A stretch of DNA of 64,000 nt from Culex pipiens pallens (Eukaryota > Arthropoda > Insecta > Diptera > Culicidae), in the NCBI RefSeq assembly GCF_016801865.2, contig NC_068939.1, positions 61,262,269 to 61,326,268 on the forward strand, read 5' to 3'. This document shows positions 1 through 12,199 of this stretch, one piece after another. Made by a program: the position numbers and the translations under genes. Position 1 is the stretch's first letter. Every line of letters begins with the position of its first letter. A model generated the notes under the pieces. It was not told the DNA's origin. It worked only from the letters and a program-made list of their open reading frames with translations, and did not search any database.

Positions 1-1000
1 AGCCTAATGGATATTCTGTACCTTGAGAAGGGATTTTATGATTGATTTGGTGTCTTCGACAATGTTGTAGGTTATGATAAGGACTTTTCAGAGAAAATAT
101 TTACACGGAAAAAACACATTTTTAATTAACTTTTTATGACAAAATGTTGAATTTCTAAAATAAGGTTATATTTTATCATCTAATTTTTTTTTATGTGTTT
201 TATGTTTATGAGACTAAAAATAACATCTTTTGAACGATAATGCGTGATGCAGCAAGTTATAGCTACCTTTAGATTTAAATTTTCGCTTCTTGAAGGAAAA
301 GCACTTCTAGAAAACATATTTTTGAAAAGCTTAGAAAATTTCCTATTCAGATTTTGAAGCGCCCGAAATGTCAAAATTACGCAGTGGTCCCAACATTACA
401 AAAAAAAAATTGCTATGGCATGACAGCCACGCGATTTTAATATTTCGGGCGTGCAACGCCTCCTTAACGCCATCTTCGCTTAAAAATCTGGTTAACTTTC
501 TCTACGGAACTTTGAAAATCAGGCAACAGTTTTGGAGATTCAAAATTTAGAATTTTGTGAAATTGTCTGATCTTTTAAATACAAATAATTTCAAGGTTTT
601 AAAATCGAGCTTAACTTTTGAAAAGGTCTAAAAATAGATAATTTTCCTTTTTTCATATTTCAAACCAATTTAAAATATGTTTGAGATATTTGTTTTGAAA
701 TGAGCTGTTTAATCGGCTAATTAGGTGACACTTAAACAAATTCATTTTCATCGATTCGAATTTTTTGAGAGGCTGTATCTTAGAAACTTATTGTTCGATT
801 TCAAAGTTCCAGAGAGGAAATAATAGGAATTTTTCTCAGCTTTTCAAAAACATTGGTTGGTTTGGCTATAAAAAATAGTTTTAACACTTTTTTTGTCCAG
901 CCAGATTTTGCACCATCACGTAATATGGCTCAAAAGATGATTTTTTTAGTCCCCCAAAATAAATCAAAAATAACGCGAAAAAAATACCTATACAACAGCC
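1..1000. repeat. degenerate fragment of the TGAGCAA-type foldback family plus AT-rich sequence
   Basis: Positions about 45-130 (a phrase about a 'tggtgtcttcg' start, then a run ending 'tacacggaaaaa') match 59676-59745 inside the better preserved foldback element at 59457-60630. The match is partial and no terminus is visible, so this is an old fragment. The remainder to about 1000 is AT-rich with no coding signal; the short open frames have no recognisable domain. Confidence 0.5.
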
Positions 1001-2979
1001 CCAAAAGTTGTGTGGAGTCGATTTGTTTTGTTGGCACTTCACGTTTGCATGCCGAGGAATAATTCCATACCGTGTCGCTCAAAATTTGACTTCCGGCCAA
1101 AAATAGTGCCACAAGTTCCGGTGAAGCTAAACTTGAGTGGTCGTTGCACCAAATTTTCTGCCATGTCAGTTTTGATTAAGCATTTCGATCAAATGCCTCC
1201 CACCCGTTTTATTCCAAGGCCAAAGACATCCATTCGGGGTGCGCGACTTTACGCGAATGTTTTGATGTTGGGTGGGCCAAACAAAATTTACATGCTCTCA
1301 GTGCAGGAGGCGGACAAGCCACGTGGGTGGATCGCGTGGATTCCGTTTCCTGAATCGGTTTCAGCAATATTTGTGTTATTTTGTTATGATAATTTATAAG
1401 TCTTACCGCAATTTTGAGCATTTCTTTGTTTGAGATATATATTTTTCACTGTTTTTTTGTTTTCCAGTTATAAAAATAAATTTGAAGAGCTTTCTCTTTT
1501 TGAGCTGATCGAGCACAAAAGTGCGATAAAAGAAAACCATTTCCGGTCCTAAACCGTTCCCAGATAGGTAAGCAAATATCCGGCAGCGTGGTAGTGGGAT
1601 ATCAGTTGTCATACCACCCCCGAGGAAAGTGGGAGGGATTGTAGTTTTGATGGAAAATCTGCAAAACATGGGCAGATATGCATGCTTTGGGTGATGTCAG
1701 AAGAAAAACGATTTGATTGAAGGTGAAATGGTATGTCAAGCACAAAAGAGAAACGCAAACAGAAATAGATATCCTCGTGACTACGGTAATCTCCAGTTTC
1801 ATGTGCGTTGGGAGGAAAAGTTAGTCAGCACGTCGTCGGGTTAGAAAGGAAAACTCATGTATCAAACAGTTGAAGATGACTGGCTCAGATGTTCATGTGA
1901 TACATTTGCAGAGTAGAAAGTATTTTCTCTTGATGTTTTGTTTAAATTATTTGTACCATGATTGTAATTCAATAGGGACTTATGTTCACTGGTTTTGAAA
2001 TTTGATGAAATCAAACGTTGCTATTGAAATTTAACGAAAATCTAAAACAAAATTGTCAGAATAAAACATATGAATAAAAAATGAAAAAAATAAATCTTCT
2101 AAAAAACCTCAAGCTTCAAAATCGTATTTTTTTATTTTAAAGGTTCTTGTATTTTTAAAACGTTCACTTCTAATGTTTCTAAAAATTCTTTTTTTGTTTT
2201 AATTTTTCCTCCTTGTTTGGTACTTTTTTATGTTTGAAATGAATAGATATTTTGTTATAACCCGATCTTAATTATTCTTTCTTCTTCAAAATTCACAAGA
2301 GAATTGTTTTTGTTTGACCTTTTGGCAAACAATAACATAGATTTACTTACTGTTAATATTAGCCCAACAAACAAACAACTCCCGGCACATGCGGTCAGTG
2401 CCATGTTCAGCTGAAGCTCGGTCAGTTCGGCGAACTCACCCTGCCGGGAAACTTGATTGTACAAAACTTTCCCAAACTCGACTGCTCCCGAGAGGAACTT
2501 TCGCTGACCCAAGAACGAAAAAAAAAAACATGACAGAACCCGGTGGGCATTTCAGGAAAAAACTGGAAAATGTTTGCAACATTTGTTTCTCGATTTGTTT
2601 TGGGCTAATGTTATTCGCAAAATGTAGCCGGATCGCATTTTCTTGATAAAGTAAATTGCTCCTTCTTCGAAGAACAACCCGAAAAAAAATCCGTTTCGTA
2701 GCCTTCATAACAATCGCACTGCACAAACAGATTTAAAACGTGGCACGCAAACTGACATTTGGGTGGGTGAGGAAAAGTTTAAGCAGGGGATGTGGATGGG
2801 AGGTTTTTCCAACCCCAAAACTGGGATAAGTGAAATGGAGCCTGTATATTTCGCAATTCCAAGTTCAAAAGTGGATATAATATCGCGAATCGGGGGGAAA
2901 AAGGTAAACCCTTCCCGGAAAATTGTGGTTTCTCGACTGTTTAGTCACACTTTAGGGAGGGAAAAGCGGTTGATGTGCA
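1001..2979. other. unique non-coding sequence, no gene recognised
   Basis: Mixed-composition sequence without terminal inverted repeats. A 129-codon open frame lies at 1010-1399, but it matches nothing I recognise and has an equally open frame opposite. 2390-2520 is somewhat GC-richer and open on both strands. I treat the region as intergenic or intronic. Confidence 0.4.
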
Positions 2980-2987
2980 GTGGAAAC

Positions 2988-4080
2988 TAGAGCGTCCAAT
3001 TTCCCGTCCCGGGAAAAAATTTCCCGGGAATTCCCGGGATTTCCCGAAAAAAAATATTTCCCGTTTCCCGGGAAATTTGTAAATTTCCCGGGAATTCCCG
3101 AAATTCAAGCGGAAGTTTACATTTTCTTAAGTTTTTGGAACTATTTTTTGAAAATGCACTGAAAAAATAATAAATGAACAAACTCTACATATTTTTTTCA
3201 ATTAAATGTATTGTTTGGTTTATATATAATTAATCAAATAATCAGAAATTATGATATTATGTCTGATAGTATTAAATTTTGAAGCAACTGGAAATAGATC
3301 TTGCTTAATGAGTATTAAACTATTACAGTTAGGTAAGCTTTTAACAGATTGAGATTATTTCATCAAAACAATATTAACTCCTTATTTTCAAATTAAAATT
3401 CAGATTTTGTAACGTTTTTGTTTACCATGATCAAATGAGATGAAAATCGTTTTTTTGCAAAAAGAATTAATTCAATTGGTTAAATACCTAGTACTAAAGA
3501 AATTACAATTTGAAGTAAAAGAATTATGGAGCACCTGTGTGTTAGAGGGTTAAATGTGAAAAAATAGAAGACTTTTTGTGGAATGATGTAAGTTTATCTT
3601 ATAATTTAAATCATGTTGCATAATAATAAAAAAAAATCATTGTAAAAATTACTTTCTATTGTTTGTTCTCAAAAAATGCAAAAATGTATTCAAAGCTTGC
3701 TTCAAATATTTGAAAACATTGGGTTGTTTGGAGTAAAACCAACACTAATAACATAATTTCTGCATGTTTTTTTTTCTCATTTCAATAAACTGGTCACAGA
3801 GGCAAGTTTAAATTTCTCATCATAAAATACCAAAAAAGATTTTTATGTAATTGAATGATTTTTTACATGCAGTCAAGCTGTTAATTGATCTCCACACTTA
3901 TTTAAACCATTAATATTGATGTCCTATACAATTTTGTTGCATAATATAAATAAAAACCAAGATCATAACAATTTTCAATAAATTTAAAATTTCCCGGGAA
4001 TTCCCGGGATTTCCCGGGAAATTGGATGAAAATTTCCCGTTTCCCGGGAAATTTGTAACCCCGGGAAATTGGACGCTCTA
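2988..4080. mobile_element. hAT-like non-autonomous element with CCCGGG-rich ends
   Basis: The ends are inverted repeats starting TAGAGCGTCC and ending GGACGCTCTA. The element is flanked by a perfect 8-bp direct repeat, GTGGAAAC, at 2980-2987 and 4081-4088. An 8-bp duplication is the signature of hAT-superfamily insertion (known family property). Both subterminal regions are packed with TTTCCCGGGAATTCCCGGGA-like copies (3000-3105 and 3990-4070). The ~900-bp middle is AT-rich with no transposase frame, so it would need a transposase from elsewhere. Confidence 0.85.
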
Positions 4081-4088
4081 GTGGAAAC

Positions 4089-4455
4089 CCAAGAAACCAA
4101 GTCGAGAGGGTGGAGTCGTGGCGGAAAATGCTCCATTTTAAATGGGTTTTGTATATGCCAAGTAGGTGTGTGTGATTGTGTTTGTTTTTTGGGGAAACTA
4201 AACTTATGGCGAATCTAAGATATGTACGTGGTGAACACGTTTGTCTGGGGTTTTTGAGGGCGGTGCCACACACTTTACCACGAAGGCTGTTGACATGGTT
4301 GGCTTAAAATGAACACATTTTACGTGGAAGGATGGTTAGCAAGAAGATTAAATACGTCTGAGAGCAAAATCGGTATATGTAAAAGCCTTTTAAGAATCGT
4401 AAACTGGCACGAATAGGGACTGCAGATTGAATAGGAATAGTAATTGTAGTGCAAA
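4089..4455. other. unique flank between two elements
   Basis: Sequence between the hAT-like element and the next foldback element. It continues the sequence left of 2980, as shown by the shared GTGGAAAC. No gene or repeat recognised. Confidence 0.4.
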
Positions 4456-4758
4456 TGAGCAATTCTCTACCAAAACCGGAAATGGATTTGTTTGTATTTT
4501 TAAATTTGGTTCAAACTTTGTGGGGGCCTTCCCTATGACCCATACCCATGCAAGTCTCAATAAAATTTTGGCAGCTGTCTATACAAAAATGGTACGTAAA
4601 TATTCGAAAATCTGTAACTTTTGAAGGAATTTTCAATTTGGTGTATTCAGCAAAGTTGTAGGTAAGTTCAGCAAAGTTGTAGGTATTGATGAGGACTACA
4701 CAGAAAAAATGTTGCGGTATTTATTTATTTTGGAGATTTTTTGATATAATGTTATAGG

Positions 4759-6072
4759 TAGGCTTAGTGATTTTTCACGCTCAAAAATTGCAAAATTCAC
4801 GGGGACCTCAATTTCAAAACACCAAATTTCACGCAAATTTCGCGGAACTTGAAAAATGTTAAAATAACTCTGAAAATATTTTTTTCAAATCACAGAAACT
4901 ACGTTTTATGCTTCACTATACCTATATGATAAACTAAAAAAATCTTCACTAAATTTGAATGCAACACAAAAAAATCCTCCTGGTTTATGGATGGGCTCTA
5001 TATTTATATATTTTTAAACAAAATGTAGGGCACGCGTATTCTCATTCACTGAACTGCTCTTATAATATTCGACTAATAAAGTTTAAATGTTTTCTGTTAC
5101 ATAATTTTACATTTTATTGAATTTCATATCAAAGCAAGATTTAACAATCTTGTCTAGTCAGAATGAGTAAAATAAATTGAATTTTCTGCGACGTTTAGCC
5201 CATTAAACATATTTTTTAAGGATTTTAGCTCACTTTCAAAAACTAAATTCAAAATCAATTTGCAAAAATAATATAATTTTTAACAAAACCGAAATTTTTA
5301 TTCTAAATGAGAAATGAAAACAAAAAAGTAGTATTTTTTAACTTTCCCGGGAATCATCCACCCAAATAAACACATATAGTTAAAATTAAATAGGCCCAAA
5401 AAAATTGAAATGTTTTTAAAATGTGATTCTAAGGATAAACTCTAGAGTTTTTTTTTATTAGGTCCTATAAACATATGAAAGACAATAGTTTATTGGTCCT
5501 TATAAAAAAAATACTCTGGAACTCTACTCTTCATTTTATTTTGAATTAATTTCTTTTAATTTCTTTCAAAACTATACCTTTTAAATGAAATAGCAGTGAA
5601 ATTTTTAATACAACGAATGAAAATATTACTAAATTTAGTTGGATTCTAGTAAAATTCAAAACTCTGAACATTTCTTCAAATTATTCATACCAACTTGACA
5701 CACATATATATTCAAACTTTTCAATTGAATACTAATAACATTTAATTAAATAGTCTTTTTAGATGAAATATTTATTGAGCTGTTATTTTAAAAAAATATT
5801 TGAGAAAATTGATAAATTTCACGAATTTCACGCCGTCCACGAAATCGTCAAAAATCACTAACCCTGTATTAGAAATTAAACCAGGGTATTCACTCGTTTA
5901 ATTCTATAGTAGTTTATAAGATTATTTTTATTCCTTTTTGAGTTTGATAAATTATTTTGAGAAAAATCGTTACATTTTCACACAAACATAAAATTTCACG
6001 GGATTTCGCGGAAAAAGCCAAATTTCGCGGATTTCACGCTGTCCGCGAAATCGTGAAATTTCACTAACCCTA
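4759..6072. mobile_element. hAT-like non-autonomous element, TTTCACG family, copy 1
   Basis: Inverted ends read TAGGCTTAGTGATTTTTCAC at the left and AATTTCACTAACCCTA at the right. The flanks are a perfect 8-bp duplication GTTATAGG (4751-4758 and 6073-6080), typical of hAT insertions. A second right-terminus-like segment lies inside at about 5815-5868, giving two tandem right ends. No open frame resembles a transposase. It interrupts the foldback copy that starts at 4456. Confidence 0.85.
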
Positions 6073-7480
6073 GTTATAGGGGACCAAAACCTACAACTTT
6101 TGAACCATAGAGAAGTATGGTAAACAATGTTGCAACCGAGTTATGAATTTTGGAAAAAAATAGTGATTTTTGGAAAAAGGGTAATTCTCTACCAACTCAC
6201 ACGAAATCGGGAAAAGTTGCCCCGACCTTTCTTCGATTTGCGTGAAACTTTTTCCTAAGGGGTAACTTTTGTCCCTGATCACGAATCCGAGATCCGTTTT
6301 TTGATACTTCATGACGGAGGGCCGATACGACCCCTTTCATTTCTGAACATGCGAAAAAAGAGGTGTTTTTCAATAATTTGCAGCCTGAAATGGTGATGAG
6401 ATAGAAATTTGGTGTCAAAGTGACTTTTATGTAAAATTAGACGCCCGATTTGATGGCGTACTCAGAATTTCGAAAAAACGTATTTTTCAACGAAGAAAAA
6501 ATTAACTCTGCCATTTTCCGTTACTCGACTGTAAAAAAATTGGAACATGTCATTTTAAGGGAAATTTAATGTACTTTTCGAATCTACATTGACCCAGAAG
6601 GGTCATTTTTTCATTTAGAACAAACATTTTCATTTTAAAATTTCGTGTTTTTTTTCTAACTTTGCAGGGTTATTTTTTAGAGTGTAATAATGTTCTACAA
6701 AGTTGTAGAGCAGACAATTGCAAATATTTTTACATGTAATTATCACGAGTTATCGCGATTTTACGAAAAAAAGTTTTGAAAAAGTTAATTTTTGCGTTCC
6801 TCTTTGTTTCGTCGTCCGTGTCTGTCGCGGATGATGATGAACGGCCATGATCAACGACGACCAACTTTTTCAAAACTTTTTTTTCGTAAAATCGCGATTA
6901 CGGAAATCTGAGTACGCCATCAAATCGGGCGTCTAATTTTACATCAAAGTCCCTTTGACACCAAATTTCTATCTCATCACCGTTTCAGCTGCAAATTATT
7001 GAAAAACACCTCTTTTTTCACATGTTCAAAAATGGAAGGGGTCGTACCGCCCCTCCGTCACGAGGTATCAAAAAACGGACCTCGGATTCGTGTAGGGTTA
7101 GTGAATTTTCACGATTTCACGGACAGCGTGAAATTCGTAAAATCCCACAATTTCCGCGAAATCCCGTGAAATTCAAGGATTTTTGGAAATCAATGCATGA
7201 AAATAACAAATTATTTTCATAAATAATTCATTCACAAAGGTTTTTAGCGTTACTTTGATTAGTTTTCAATTGAAAAACGTGGTATTTACTCACTTTGGAC
7301 TCTTGAATTGAATATTTGAAAAGAACGCAAACGTTAAAATAAAGTTATTATCAAATTTGATATGAAATGAATGCTTTGAATACATAATGAAAGGAATAAA
7401 AAACATATAAATAAAAAACATATTTTATTTTTGAAACAATCAAATTTTTGCCTCACCTTTTAAAAAGTGTCTAGAAAAGT

Positions 7481-7802
7481 TGACCGAGCCACGTAGCCTA
7501 GTGGTAACGCTCCCGCCTAGTTAGCGGTAGATCGGGGTTGAAATCCCAGCTCGGACCAACACAACTGGTGATCGTTTCTCTTCTGGATTCGATTGCTTAG
7601 TAAAGGGAAGGTAGTGTATCGTCACAAACTGGACCTTATCACGACACCTTAGGAAGGCGACCTATGGAATGTTAACATTAACCTTAACATGTTAACATTA
7701 AGTTGAGAATGAAATTGCCACTGAATCCGCTTTGTAAATGCCGGCCCCTATACTCTTCACGGGTGTTCCCCTCAGGAACTGGGAAAGATTTACTTTTTTT
7801 TA
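7481..7802 (+). mobile_element. tRNA-derived SINE, copy 1
   Basis: Flanked by a 10-bp direct repeat CTAGAAAAGT at 7471-7480 and 7803-7812. The head at 7483-7555 resembles a tRNA: an A-box-like 'tagcctagtggtaac', an anticodon-type stem 'cccgc'/'gcggt', and a B-box-like 'ggggttgaaatccc'. The non-tRNA body follows, with a T-rich tail at 7793-7800. A headless inverted relative lies at 27985-28172. SINEs are transcribed by RNA polymerase III and moved by a partner LINE (family knowledge). Confidence 0.8.
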
Positions 7803-8331
7803 CTAGAAAAGTAGGGCGGGTAAAAAAAATGTTTGGTAAACATACAAATTTCCATAAAATCAAATAACTCCAAATAATTGTAAACATTGAACTTTGCTTA
7901 CTTTATCGTTTTAAATTTAATTCGGCACTTTTAGGCTTTTTTTTTCTTTTCCAAATTTGGAGTTTTGGAACCACAGATTGGAAATACCCGTACCACTCCA
8001 AATTTTTTTGGGCTTTATTGATATTATGTATTTTTTTCACTTTAGAATGTAAGAAATATAAAGCATTCATGGATACTTATTTGCCTTAAATAAAAAAAAA
8101 TGCATTAAATTTTATATTAAGTTGTTTTTTTTAATTTTCAGGGACGAAAACAATTTTTTTTTCAAAATACTTTGAAACGTTGAGTGAAAATAAGAGTACA
8201 ATCAACTGAATACAAATGCTTTTTCCTGCATTTATTGTCACTTTTAGCACGATTGGGTTTGTTAAATATCATGATAATGTTATTGAAAAGTTCGGTAAAG
8301 AGTTTTTTTCGCCTTTGTTTAATGTGCAAGG

Positions 8332-8629
8332 ACTCATAAGCAGAACTGAATAGGGGTAATCATCATTTTGAGTACAAGTCCAATGATTTAGTCCCGCCCG
8401 TGTGGATCAATCGGACCGCGCACTGGACTCACAATCCAGAGGTCGGAGGTTCGAATCCCGCGGCGGGCGCTCTAAAATTCTTTGTGTAAATATGGGTATT
8501 CGGCGCCGTCGCTCCGTGCCATACTTTCATACACTCAGGAGCCCAGGGCGGCGAAGTCCTTGTAGATAAAAGGAAGACACTAGTGGTTGGTACTAGCAAT
8601 CGTGGCCGACAGCTATAAAGTCAACTTCG
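8332..8629 (+). mobile_element. tRNA-derived SINE of a second family
   Basis: Flanked by a 13-bp direct repeat TTAATGTGCAAGG (8319-8331 and 8630-8642). The tRNA-like part at 8395-8470 has acceptor-like ends CGCCCG/CGGGCG, a 'tgga ctcacaa tcca' anticodon arm (CAC, valine-type) and a B box GGTTCGAATCCC. About 63 bases precede the tRNA-like head, and a body of about 160 bases follows. It has no sequence in common with the SINE at 7481. Confidence 0.8.
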
Positions 8630-9128
8630 TTAATGTGCAAGGTAAATTACGTGTAATAACAATTTTTCTACCATTTCATTTAAAAGGTTGAAGATTAAAA
8701 CAAAGTTTATTTCAAACTTTATGACTTGGTTTTCAAATATTAGTTTAATCTCTAAAACCACCCATTTCTGGATATTTAAGTTTTTTCATAATCCCGAGAA
8801 ATTTCCACGAAATTTGATGATTTAATTTGATGGCCCCCGTGGAAACTGGATATTTTCAGCTTGAAAAATTGGTATGCTTAATATATAATTATTTATACAA
8901 AAGTCAGGTTGTAGGTTGTTTAACAAAAGGTTTTATAGGATATTGTAGCATTTTTCACGCTCCGTGACATTCCCGTGAAATTTTGTGTTTTTGGATAGGG
9001 GTCCCCGTGAAAACTGCATTTTTTTAGCGTGAAAAATCACTAAGCCTAAGGATCAGGGACAAAAGTTACCCCTTAGGACAAAGTTCCACGCAAATCTAAG
9101 AGGGGTCGGGGCAACTGCTGTGTGAGTT

Positions 9129-9672
9129 GGCGGAGACACAGCGGCTGCTTGCTGAGACACAGCGGCTTAAAGAAAAAGAAATAGGAATATTGATGTTTTC
9201 TAAGTCTCATCAAAACAACCCTCCACTTTCTAATGCCGATGTCTCAGCAACTAATGTTCCGATTTTCCGAAAAAACTGCAAATATTTGATTGAAATCAAA
9301 CTTTCGGTTGCTATATAGATATATATCTTGAAAACAAGGCAAAAAATCTGTAAAGTACTTTTCGATTGCAAATTCAAATTTACATACAAATTAGGTCAAA
9401 AAAAAAATGTATGCATGAAACTTAGATTTTTTTTTTCAAAAATCAATATTTTTCAAAAATTCATAACATGGCACAAATTAAAATAAAAATTGACATAGAG
9501 CTTTAGTACCCAATTCTATAAAAAACTCAACATCCAATCACTTTTTTGCTTTGCTAAAAACGACGAAAAACAAGTTTAATAATGATTTAATAATGATGAT
9601 AAATTAGTAATACAAAATCACACGACTAATTCCTTTTCATTCCACTATCAGTAAACAAATCCAGCACTTATC
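9129..9672. repeat. remnants of foldback elements in AT-rich sequence
   Basis: 9140-9270 matches 60205-60330 in direct orientation. 9270-9385 matches 59985-60085 in inverse orientation. 9480-9525 (around 'ctttagtacccaatt') recurs at 56525-56558. These are broken pieces of the two foldback families; no gene is present. Confidence 0.5.
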
Positions 9673-9853
9673 GCTAGAGCCAGGGTTACAAGGTCAAAAT
9701 TTGAAAAACCAGGCAAAGTATCGATTAAAAATCTGGAAAAAGGGAGGGAGGGAGGATACAAATTATTCAAAGGTTTATAGTATTCAGAAGGTTTAACCGA
9801 TTATGTCCATCAAGCATCAATTCCGCGTTATCAATTCCGATTATGTCCATGGG

Positions 9854-11960
9854 CATTAGCCTGTCCCATTTTGAGGTCATGTCGAGGAATTTCAGGTGCT
9901 CACTTCTTAAATGGTAGATTATGATGTTAGGAACAATGTTTTCTTAGACAAGAAAAAATAATAAAATACTTTCTCGCACCCCCTAGTCGATTTACTGAAA
10001 AAAGTCACTTTTTTGAACAAATTTTCTAAAATCGCTTGGAATCAATACAAAAACTGTTTCGATCAGGTGTGTATTATCTTCAAACGATAGGTTTTTGTCC
10101 ATAGATTAAGATGCACTATCAATATTGGACCAAAATTTAAGTTTTTGGACTCTCCCAGGCGGATTTGTGTCGAAAAAATCGCATTTTTTCGAAACTTTTT
10201 TCAGAAATGTTCATTTAATTTAGGGTAGCCTATTTTTCCCAGTAAAACCAATACATGCAGCTTGTAGGAAATTTCATGGCGAAAATTTTTCCCTCTGAGA
10301 AAATGCAATTTCGACACTCCAGAGCCGAGATATTTGAGTTTTAGTGAGGAAAAAAGTGCCAATTTTCAAAATTTTTCAGAATTCAGAAGCAAGGCCTACT
10401 AATTACACGATGTAGCAAGCATATGTCTCAAAGGTCAGGGTATGCTTTTTTATAGTAATTTTGGCCGCTGAATCCGAATCTGAAATCAAATTTCGTGTAA
10501 ACAGTGATGTTTTGGAGCTACACCCTTTTGGAATGTTATTTGCGTGTTTAAGAGGCAGTTTTTGTAAATATTGCTCCGTTTGTTCTAGAGGTCGTATCGA
10601 GGTGCTCCGATTTGGATGAAACTTTCAGTGTTTGTTTGTCTATACATGGGATGAACTCATGCCAAATATGAGCCCTCTATGACAAAGGGAAATGGGGTAA
10701 AACGGGCATTGAAGTTTGAATTTTCCGAGGATTTCGAATATGACAAAAGTGAGACTAAAAAGAGCCGCTATGGATGCCTACAGGACAATAACTAACGTTG
10801 TAAAATGTTTGTTATAGAAAAATCGAAAAACTATGAGAAAAACTGCGATTGGCCAAAAAGTTATTACCGTAGGCTTATAGTCCATGAAATTCCCTAACTT
10901 TTGAACTAAAAGAGTATGGGTGTTGGAGGTTGCTGCAAAAAAAAAATTTAACAGTAATTTGCAAAAGCTATTAGAAAAAGTCAAACCAATCCTGGATGTC
11001 TATGGCTCATTTTGAAGTGCTTCAAAAGACCTTTCGAATGCATCTAAGAGAGTTGGAATTGATGAAGTTTTACTAAAATGCGAGCAATTTAATTTTAAGA
11101 TTTTTTATGTTTTTTACCCCACTTCCCTTTGTCGCAGAGGGCTCATATTTGGCATGAGTTCATCCCATGTATAGACAAACAAACACTGAAAGTTTCATCC
11201 AAATCGGAGCACCTCGATACGACCTCTAGAACAAACGGAGCAATATTTACAAAAACTGCCTCTTAAACACGCAAATAACATTCCAAAAGGGTGTAGCTCC
11301 AAAACATCACTGTTTACACGAAATTTGATTTCAGATTCGGATTCAGCGGCCAAAATTACTATAAAAAAGCATACCCTGACCTTTGAGACATATGCTTGCT
11401 ACATCGTGTAATTAGTAGGCCTTGCTTCTGAATTCTGAAAAATTTTGAAAATTGGCACTTTTTTCCTCACTAAAACTCAAATATCTCGGCTCTGGAGTGT
11501 CGAAATTGCATTTTCTCAGAGGGAAAAATTTTCGCCATGAAATTTCCTACAAGCTGCATGTATTGGTTTTACTGGGAAAAATAGGCTACCCTAAATTAAA
11601 TGAACATTTCTGAAAAAAGTTTCGAAAAAATGCGATTTTTTCGACACAAATCCGCCTGGGAGAGTCCAAAAACTTAAATTTTGGTCCAATATTGATAGTG
11701 CATCTTAATCTATGGACAAAAACCTATCGTTTGAAGATAATACACACCTGATCGAAACAGTTTTTGTATTGATTCCAAGCGATTTTAGAAAATTTGTTCA
11801 AAAAAGTGACTTTTTTCAGTAAATCGACTAGGGGGTGCGAGAAAGTATTTTATTATTTTTTCTTGTCTAAGAAAACATTGTTCCTAACATCATAATCTAC
11901 CATTTAAGAAGTGAGCACCTGAAATTCCTCGACATGACCTCAAAATGGGACAGGCTAATG
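9854..11960. mobile_element. near-perfect long palindrome (foldback element), ~850-bp arms
   Basis: The left arm 9854-10703 and right arm 11111-11960 are inverse copies. By eye they are almost identical across their length, with only isolated mismatches (for example 'ctatgacaaag' against 'ctttgtcgcag'). Termini are CATTAGCCTGTCCC and GGGACAGGCTAATG. The ~407-bp spacer encodes nothing recognisable. A diverged relative of spacer plus right arm lies at 35560-36125, so this is a repeat family and not a local inversion. The target duplication is unclear. Confidence 0.85.
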
Positions 11961-12199
11961 GGCATCAAGTGGAAAATCTGGCAAAATCTGTTAATATCTG
12001 GCACAGACAGAGGCGTACTAAGGCCGGGTGTCACCCGGGGCGGGCTACCCGGTGTCACCCCTCACCCCCCCCTCCTTCTCACACCCCCCTTTCTAGGTTT
12101 AATCCCACCAAACTTATGTCACATGAAATTGAAAGAAAAAATACTCTGCAATGAGCAAAAATTTTGCAATATAAAAAAACGAATATTTTGAATAGTGAA

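Larger units (their letters stand above)
7093..9048. mobile_element. hAT-like non-autonomous element, TTTCACG family, copy 2, carrying two SINEs
   Basis: The left end TAGGGTTAGTGAATTTTCAC and the right end AATCACTAAGCCTA match the family at 4759-6072. The flanking 8-mers (gattcgtg and aggatcag) do not match. Comparison with the other foldback arm shows the pre-insertion sequence is rejoined almost exactly, so no target duplication is visible here. Two SINE insertions (7481-7802 and 8332-8629) account for about 620 bp of its length. Confidence 0.75.
6179..9128. mobile_element. foldback element, GGGTAATTCTCTACC family, copy 1
   Basis: The left arm (6179-~6475) begins GGGTAATTCTCTACC and runs into sequence repeated in inverse orientation at ~6900-7092 and 9049-9128. 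A hAT-like element (7093-9048) splits the right arm. The right end stops at 'gtgtgagttgg' and lacks the terminal ~15 bp. A short inner palindrome at ~6755-6900 has arms built on 'ttttacgaaaaaaagtttt'. A second copy with both ends lies at 54107-57073. No coding sequence. Confidence 0.75.
4456..9350. mobile_element. disrupted copy of the TGAGCAATTCTCTACC foldback family
   Basis: The left end reads TGAGCAATTCTCTACC, as does the right end (inverted) of the element at 59457-60630. Later phrases at 4500-4745, 6081-6178 and 9140-9390 align in pieces with that element. The copy is interrupted by a hAT-like element (4759-6072) and a different foldback element (6179-9128). Its right terminus is not preserved. 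No coding capacity. Confidence 0.55.

Noticed and set aside
1010..1399. 129-codon open frame
   Set aside because: No domain, an open opposite frame, and no promoter or splice evidence.
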